Shown here: positions 16,462-20,586 of the stretch, in pieces
Position numbering within the stretch: position 1 is the first letter of the stretch
How the letters are laid out: each line of letters begins with the position of its first letter
NCBI GenBank assembly: GCA_027310735.1
Contig: DAIDAH010000013.1
Coordinates: 1-20,586 of the forward strand
DNA length: 20,586 nucleotides
Origin: Methylotenera sp.
Lineage (GTDB): Bacteria > Pseudomonadota > Gammaproteobacteria > Burkholderiales > Methylophilaceae
Direction: 5' to 3'
The notes under the pieces: generated by a model
What the model was told of the DNA's origin: nothing
Database searches by the model: none
Seen by the model: the letters and a program-made list of their open reading frames with translations, nothing else
Program-made: the position numbers and the translations under genes

Positions 16462-17487
16462 TTAAAAATCGGTGGGTAAAAAATCAGCGTTAATCAATGC
16501 CGCCAATGTGTCATTTTTCTTTAAAAGATTAGCCTTTACCATGACATTCGATAGTTTACGTGCCGTGTCACCCAATTTAGGATTCTGGCCAGACAACAAA
16601 CGAAAATTGTTATCGGCATCAGGTAACAGTAGACCCCTATAAGCCTCTAAAACCCCAGAAGCAGGCAAACCTAAATGAGTTGCCATACGGTAAGCAGTAT
16701 CTTGTGGATTATGAGTCAAATGCGCCAATGCCCGAAAGTGTGCAGAAATTAAATGGCGTAAAGCACTCACATGACCATGATCCAGCTTATCGCTACGCAT
16801 CACTAGCACATCAACAATGGTATTGGGTATTTGCCGACTGTCAAATATTTTTACTGCATGCTGCGCTAAAAGCTGGCTTGCAACCAGCTCATAAGTAATG
16901 GCTGCATCAACCTGATTGCGAGCCCATGCATCAACTTGATTATCAACCGGCACTTTCACCAGTGTCACATCTTGCTTGGTCAGCCCTGCTTGCTGCAAAA
17001 TCTCCGACAACATCACCTCACCCACGGAGCTTTCCTCAACGCCAATACGCTTACCTCGAAGATCACTGAGGTTTTTGATGTTTGGTTTAACAACCAGCAT
17101 ATCAGCACCGGCAGACACATTAAAAACCATCACAACAGAAAGAGGTAAGCCCGTCACACGCGCTTTTAACACTTCATCCAGCGTAAGCGCGGCACCGTCA
17201 ACCTCGCCATCAGCCAATGCCTTTAAAGATGCGGCAACCGACTTTGTTTCGACCAAGCGCACCTGATCTTTATTCAGCCAACCTTCATTACGCGCCATAA
17301 ACATAGGTTCATACCCAAGCCAAACATTCGCAGCGATGCTAATTGGCTTATTATTTGCCAGCCAAAAATAGCCAGATAATATGCATACAAATGCAAGTGC
17401 GCTTAAAGTGGCAATCAACCAATGACGACTACGAATATTGAAGTCTTGCATAAAATTTTTATTGATAAGTTTTCTTGATACTACCAT
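16462..17487 (-). CDS. Membrane-anchored NMT1/SsuA-like substrate-binding protein
   Basis: Periplasmic binding protein of the NMT1/THI5 - TauA/SsuA type (341 residues), family members binding thiamine precursors, sulfonates, nitrate or similar small molecules. An uncleaved-looking signal anchor spans about 23-44 after a basic stretch (R-S-R-H), with no lipobox cysteine. The mature part starts I-S-I-A-A-N-V-W-L-G-Y-E-P-M-F-M-A, followed by V-D-G-A-A-L-T-L-D-E, L-S-D-L-R-G-K-R-I-G-V-E and V-D-A-A-I-T-Y-E, all typical of the fold. No permease or ATPase gene is adjacent; the next gene, 46 bases on, is the c-di-GMP protein with its own periplasmic binding domain, so a sensory or partner role is likelier than uptake. 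The start ATG 17485-17487 has no good Shine-Dalgarno sequence; ATG 17449-17451 (residue 13) is an alternative that keeps the membrane anchor. Ligand not assignable. Confidence 0.8.
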   Translation of the reverse strand: MVVSRKLINKNFMQDFNIRSRHWLIATLSALAFVCILSGYFWLANNKPISIAANVWLGYEPMFMARNEGWLNKDQVRLVETKSVAASLKALADGEVDGAALTLDEVLKARVTGLPLSVVMVFNVSAGADMLVVKPNIKNLSDLRGKRIGVEESSVGEVMLSEILQQAGLTKQDVTLVKVPVDNQVDAWARNQVDAAITYELVASQLLAQHAVKIFDSRQIPNTIVDVLVMRSDKLDHGHVSALRHLISAHFRALAHLTHNPQDTAYRMATHLGLPASGVLEAYRGLLLPDADNNFRLLSGQNPKLGDTARKLSNVMVKANLLKKNDTLAALINADFLPTDF

Positions 17488-17520
17488 GCAAGCGCGGCAT
17501 TTGTTCGCGCCCCTCGACGT

Positions 17521-17600
17521 CTACTATAAAAAGTAGTTTATTGGGGCATTTTCCCGGCGAATTCGTTGTTTAAATCAAACAAATTATCCTAAACTCGCCG
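17521..17600. promoter_or_regulatory. Nested inverted repeats between corA and the binding-protein gene
   Basis: Three inverted repeats lie in the 128-base gap: CGGCGA (17555-17560) with TCGCCG (17595-17600); inside it TTGTTT (17566-17571) with AAACAA (17577-17582); and CTACT (17521-17525) with AGTAG (17532-17536). The nested pair begins 16 bases past the corA stop and may be its terminator structure or an operator for the following operon. No T run follows on the minus strand, and I could not place a convincing promoter. Confidence 0.35.
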
Positions 17601-17615
17601 TCTCGAGCTCGTCAT

Positions 17616-18704
17616 TTAAGTCTTACTACCCAACCATTGCCTACGCCAAAAAATCATGACCATGACAAGCGCAATAAGAACCATCAAACCCATTGCCCAC
17701 CAGAATCCATCTTTGTCAGCTAGCCAAGGCATTTCATGAAAGTTCATACCAAAAATGCCTGCAATTAACGTGGCTGGCATAAACAGCATGGCAACAACAG
17801 TTAACGCCCGCACCTCCAGATTTACGCGGTTACTGACGCTTGCCATATAAATATCCATCATGCCACTAAGTGAATCTCGAATTGACTCGAGCGACTCAAT
17901 AAAATTAATCGTGTGGTCATACACATCACGCAGATAAGGCATAGTGGCTGGCTTGAAAAAATCATTTTCATTACGCGCTAAACTATTAATCACTTCGCGC
18001 AACGGCCACACGGCACGGCGTAATTCAATACTCACATGCTTGAGTTGATGAATACTATACAACTCCGTGTTCGTAGGACTGTGTAACAGCAATTCCTCAA
18101 GCGCCTCACTCGCATCACTGACCTCTTCGAGAACTTTGAAGTATTGATCGACAATACTATCGAGCAATGAATAAGCCAGATAATCGACGCCCAGTTCACG
18201 AATATGTGCACGACTGGCACGCAGACGCTCTCGTATTGGCTCAAAAATACCCGTTGGCCGCTCTTGAAACGTCAGCAAAAAATTACGTCCCAACACAAGA
18301 CTAATTTGCTCGGAACTCACCGACATGCTTGCTTCGTGATAATAAAAACTACGCGCCTCTAAAAAAACATACGCATCAAACTCATCAATTTTAGGACGCT
18401 GTTCAGTATTGAGAATATCTTCTTGTACTAATGGGTGTAAATGAAACAAATCACCTATTTTTTTAATGAGTGCCGCATCATGCACACCATGAATATTAAG
18501 CCAGAGCTTTTTACCTGTACTGTCATAGTCATCCAGTTTGAGCATGGTAAGTTCATCATTACTCAGCTTACGTTCGCTTAAATCTACAGCATCGTACTCG
18601 ATCATACTGATGATCGGACTATCCAGTTTGATATCGCCAATATGCACAAGCGATCCTGGTGGCATACCAATTTTTTTCGTGTGAACCTTTTTGTGTTTAT
18701 GCAT
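17616..18704 (-). CDS. corA: CorA-type magnesium/cobalt transport protein
   Basis: Pentameric inner-membrane divalent cation channel for Mg2+ (also Co2+, sometimes Ni2+ or Zn2+). The 362-residue protein is of the Thermotoga maritima type rather than the shorter E. coli type: N-terminal M-P-P-G-S-L-V-H-I-G, H-P-L-V-Q-E-D-I-L-N, Q-R-P-K-I-D-E-F, W-P-L-R-E-V, Y-L-R-D-V-Y-D-H-T. The long cytoplasmic funnel helices lead into the first membrane helix and the selectivity signature G319-M320-N321 (Y/F-G-M-N), then a second helix (~331-352) and a basic C-terminus. The start ATG is 18702-18704, without a strong ribosome site. It lies 31 bases after the ABC permease gene in the same direction and may share its transcript, though a functional link with the exporter is not evident. 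Confidence 0.93.
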   Translation of the reverse strand: MHKHKKVHTKKIGMPPGSLVHIGDIKLDSPIISMIEYDAVDLSERKLSNDELTMLKLDDYDSTGKKLWLNIHGVHDAALIKKIGDLFHLHPLVQEDILNTEQRPKIDEFDAYVFLEARSFYYHEASMSVSSEQISLVLGRNFLLTFQERPTGIFEPIRERLRASRAHIRELGVDYLAYSLLDSIVDQYFKVLEEVSDASEALEELLLHSPTNTELYSIHQLKHVSIELRRAVWPLREVINSLARNENDFFKPATMPYLRDVYDHTINFIESLESIRDSLSGMMDIYMASVSNRVNLEVRALTVVAMLFMPATLIAGIFGMNFHEMPWLADKDGFWWAMGLMVLIALVMVMIFWRRQWLGSKT

Positions 18705-18735
18705 AATTTAACATCACAATCTATTAAGTTTAGAG

Positions 18736-19938
18736 TTACTCAGCACGCAAGGCTTCAATCGGATCCAGTCGTGAAGCACTCCTTGCAGGTAGCACACCTG
18801 CCAGCAGACCTATGGTAGCAGACATCGCCAGAGCACCTAACGCAAAGCTCCATGGCGTATGTACCGGCAATGTCGGCAATGCAAAGCGAATGAGTTGTGC
18901 CAATCCTAGCCCTAGCAACAAACCCATGACGCCTCCCAATGAAGCCAATATAACGGATTCACTCAGAAACAAACTCAGAATAGTGCTTCGACGCGCTCCT
19001 AGCGCAACCAGCAAGCCAATCTCATTAGTACGCTCAGTCACAGAAATAGTCATAATGGTGACAATGCCCACACCACCTACCAATAACGAAATACCACCCA
19101 GCGCGCCAACTGCCATGGTGAGAATATTAAGAATATTCGACAGTGTTTTGAGCATATCTTCCTGCGTAGTCACGGTAAAATCCTCATGCCCATGCCTCAA
19201 TTTTAGCTGTGCCTTTACTGCCGCGGCCACACTGGAGGAAGGCACCCCCTCTTCATAAGTCACGTCAATCTCCATCAGCCCTTCACGGTTGTAAATCTCT
19301 AAAGCACGTTCGGTAGGAATAAACGCCGTATCATCCAGATCAATACCAAGAAACTGGCCTTTAGGCACCAACACGCCAATCACACGAAAATGAAATCCGC
19401 CAATACGTACTCTTGCGCCAAGTGGATTTGCGTTCCCAAACAACTCATCCCGCAACTTACTGCCCAAAACCACAAAAGCACGCGAACTCCCAGCCCCTTC
19501 CCGTGGCAAGAAACTCCCAATATGCACAGTAGAACTAAATACACGCGTAAAGTCTGCATCTACGCCATAAATGGTAGAGCGCCGTAAACGACCATTCGCC
19601 TCGACTTCAGAGTTACCCCATACTATAGGTGTAGAGCCCGTGACATGCGGTAATTTTTTCAGTGATGCGGCATCTTCTAATGTTAGCAGTCTGGAAGTAG
19701 TCGGAATACCTGATGGTGGCTGACCGCCTGTTTTCACCTTACCAGGAGAAACACCAATCACGTTAGTACCAAATTGCGTAAATTCTGCCAGCACAAAACG
19801 ATGTACCCCCTCACCAATAGAGGTGAGCAGAATGACGGCAGTAATGCCTACGGCAATACCCAGCAACGTAAGAAAGCTCCGCATACGGTGTGCGGTAATG
19901 GCTTGTAACGCAAATCTGGTTGAATCCGCTATCAGCAT
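18736..19938 (-). CDS. MacB/FtsX-type ABC transporter permease
   Basis: Membrane subunit of a MacB-like (mechanotransmission) ABC transporter, 400 residues. Topology fits the family: membrane helix ~21-41 after R-M-R-S-F-L-T-L-L-G-I, a large periplasmic MacB_PCD domain (~45-265), then three C-terminal helices (~272-296, 328-352, 363-383) forming the FtsX domain. Between them the cytoplasmic loop T-E-R-T-N-E-I-G-L-L-V-A-L-G-A is diagnostic, as is the C-terminal P-A-R-S-A-S-R-L-D-P-I-E-A-L. No ATPase domain is fused, unlike E. coli MacB, so the nucleotide-binding protein must be separate, most likely encoded to the right of this window. It starts 9 bases after the stop of a second permease of the same type, suggesting a heterodimer. 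Substrate unknown: MacB-type systems handle macrolides, peptides, lipoproteins or toxins. Confidence 0.9.
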   Translation of the reverse strand: MLIADSTRFALQAITAHRMRSFLTLLGIAVGITAVILLTSIGEGVHRFVLAEFTQFGTNVIGVSPGKVKTGGQPPSGIPTTSRLLTLEDAASLKKLPHVTGSTPIVWGNSEVEANGRLRRSTIYGVDADFTRVFSSTVHIGSFLPREGAGSSRAFVVLGSKLRDELFGNANPLGARVRIGGFHFRVIGVLVPKGQFLGIDLDDTAFIPTERALEIYNREGLMEIDVTYEEGVPSSSVAAAVKAQLKLRHGHEDFTVTTQEDMLKTLSNILNILTMAVGALGGISLLVGGVGIVTIMTISVTERTNEIGLLVALGARRSTILSLFLSESVILASLGGVMGLLLGLGLAQLIRFALPTLPVHTPWSFALGALAMSATIGLLAGVLPARSASRLDPIEALRAE

Positions 19939-19947
19939 CAGTCTTGA

Positions 19948-20586
19948 TTACTTTTTAGATAACGCTTGTATCGGGTCAAGTTGCGCGGCGCGGCGCGCAG
20001 GCATGACCCCGAAAACAAGTCCGGAAACCAGCGACGTACCCAAGCCAGCCAGCACAGCCCATAGCGGCGGGTAAGCGGGGAAAGTCGGGTATATATGCCG
20101 CAGCAATGCGGCACCTAAATAACCCAAGCCTGTGCCAAGCAAACCGCCACTAAGCGACAGCAGTAGCGCTTCTGCCATGAATAACTGACGTACTGCCGAT
20201 GAAGTAGCACCTAAGGCCTTAAGCAAGCCAACCTCTGCTGTGCGCTGTGTAACAGAAACCAGCATTACATTCATCACCAATATGCCAGCTACAGCCAAGC
20301 TAATCGCAGCAATTCCAGCCACACCCAGCGTGAGTACATTCAATATTTTATCGAAGGTTTTAAGCACAGCGTCCTGTGTGATCACCGTAACGTCTTCTTC
20401 ACCCTCATGACGCTGAGTAAGCATTTTCAGCACACGCACTTTAACTTCGCCAATCTGCTCACGGCTGCGCGCTTCAACCAAAATACGGAATAATGTATTA
20501 GTGTTGAGCATCGCTTGTGCAGTCGCCACGGGCACAATCAACAACTCATCGGTTGTCATCCCCAGCCCCTGCCCACCCTCGCTCAG
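19948..20586 (-). CDS. MacB/FtsX-type ABC transporter permease, C-terminal part (5' end outside window)
   Basis: The reading frame is open to the right edge of the window (visible part about 212 residues; an internal ATG at 20557-20559 is not the likely start, because family-like residues L-S-E-G-G-Q-G-L-G precede it). It holds the end of a MacB_PCD periplasmic domain (V-P-V-A-T-A-Q-A-M-L) and the FtsX domain with three membrane helices, the loop T-Q-R-T-A-E-V-G-L-L-K-A-L-G-A and the ending P-A-R-R-A-A-Q-L-D-P-I-Q-A-L. It is a paralogue of the permease that follows 9 bases later; the two probably form one heterodimeric transporter. Whether an ATPase gene lies upstream cannot be seen. Confidence 0.88.
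   Translation of the reverse strand: MSEGGQGLGMTTDELLIVPVATAQAMLNTNTLFRILVEARSREQIGEVKVRVLKMLTQRHEGEEDVTVITQDAVLKTFDKILNVLTLGVAGIAAISLAVAGILVMNVMLVSVTQRTAEVGLLKALGATSSAVRQLFMAEALLLSLSGGLLGTGLGYLGAALLRHIYPTFPAYPPLWAVLAGLGTSLVSGLVFGVMPARRAAQLDPIQALSKK

Noticed and set aside
18812..19258. Open frame of 148 codons on the plus strand opposite the MacB-type permease.
   Set aside because: Antisense to the conserved FtsX and periplasmic domains; composition is Ser/Pro/Thr-rich and no family is recognisable.
1..20586. CRISPR array, tRNA/rRNA genes, insertion sequences, toxin-antitoxin or phage-defence genes.
   Set aside because: None seen: no regularly spaced direct repeats, no cloverleaf sequences, no transposase or defence motifs in any well-supported frame.

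Overview
The window looks like chromosomal DNA of a Gram-negative betaproteobacterium. This is inferred from protein resemblance (the DnaE, AccA and TilS sequences, a paired AddA-like/AddB-like locus of the type common in beta- and gammaproteobacteria) and from the order dnaE-accA-tilS, which also survives with insertions in E. coli. Base composition is moderate, in the 40s of percent G+C by eye. A methylotroph of the Methylophilales is my best guess, but nothing here proves it. Apart from the DedA fragment at the left edge, every gene is on the minus strand, so transcription runs right to left. I saw no RNA genes, insertion sequences, CRISPR arrays or prophage genes.

Right to left, in transcription order: two adjacent MacB/FtsX-type ABC permeases (the first cut by the window edge, its ATPase presumably outside), then a CorA-type magnesium/cobalt channel. 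Next is a two-gene unit: a membrane-anchored NMT1/SsuA-like substrate-binding protein, followed by a 1166-residue c-di-GMP protein. The latter has a periplasmic PhnD-like binding domain, a membrane segment, two PAS domains, GGDEF, EAL and a C-terminal zinc-binding CZB domain. No ABC permease or ATPase accompanies these two binding domains, so sensing rather than transport is the likely role. This unit is the best candidate for a little-described system in the window.

The left half is housekeeping: dnaE (replicative polymerase alpha subunit), accA (acetyl-CoA carboxylase) and tilS (tRNA-Ile lysidine synthase). They are followed by an overlapping pair encoding an AddB-like nuclease and an AddA-like helicase-nuclease for double-strand break repair. 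The pair has three oddities: the AddB-like protein starts at a TTG with no visible Shine-Dalgarno sequence; it keeps only two of the four cysteines that hold an iron-sulfur cluster in classical AddB; and the AddA-like gene carries a nine-G run in the linker between helicase and nuclease. The pair converges with a dedA-like gene, with a strong stem-loop between them.

Two intergenic spaces (tilS to addB-like, dnaE to accA) hold related palindromic elements sharing a 14-base core, which look like copies of a dispersed intergenic repeat.
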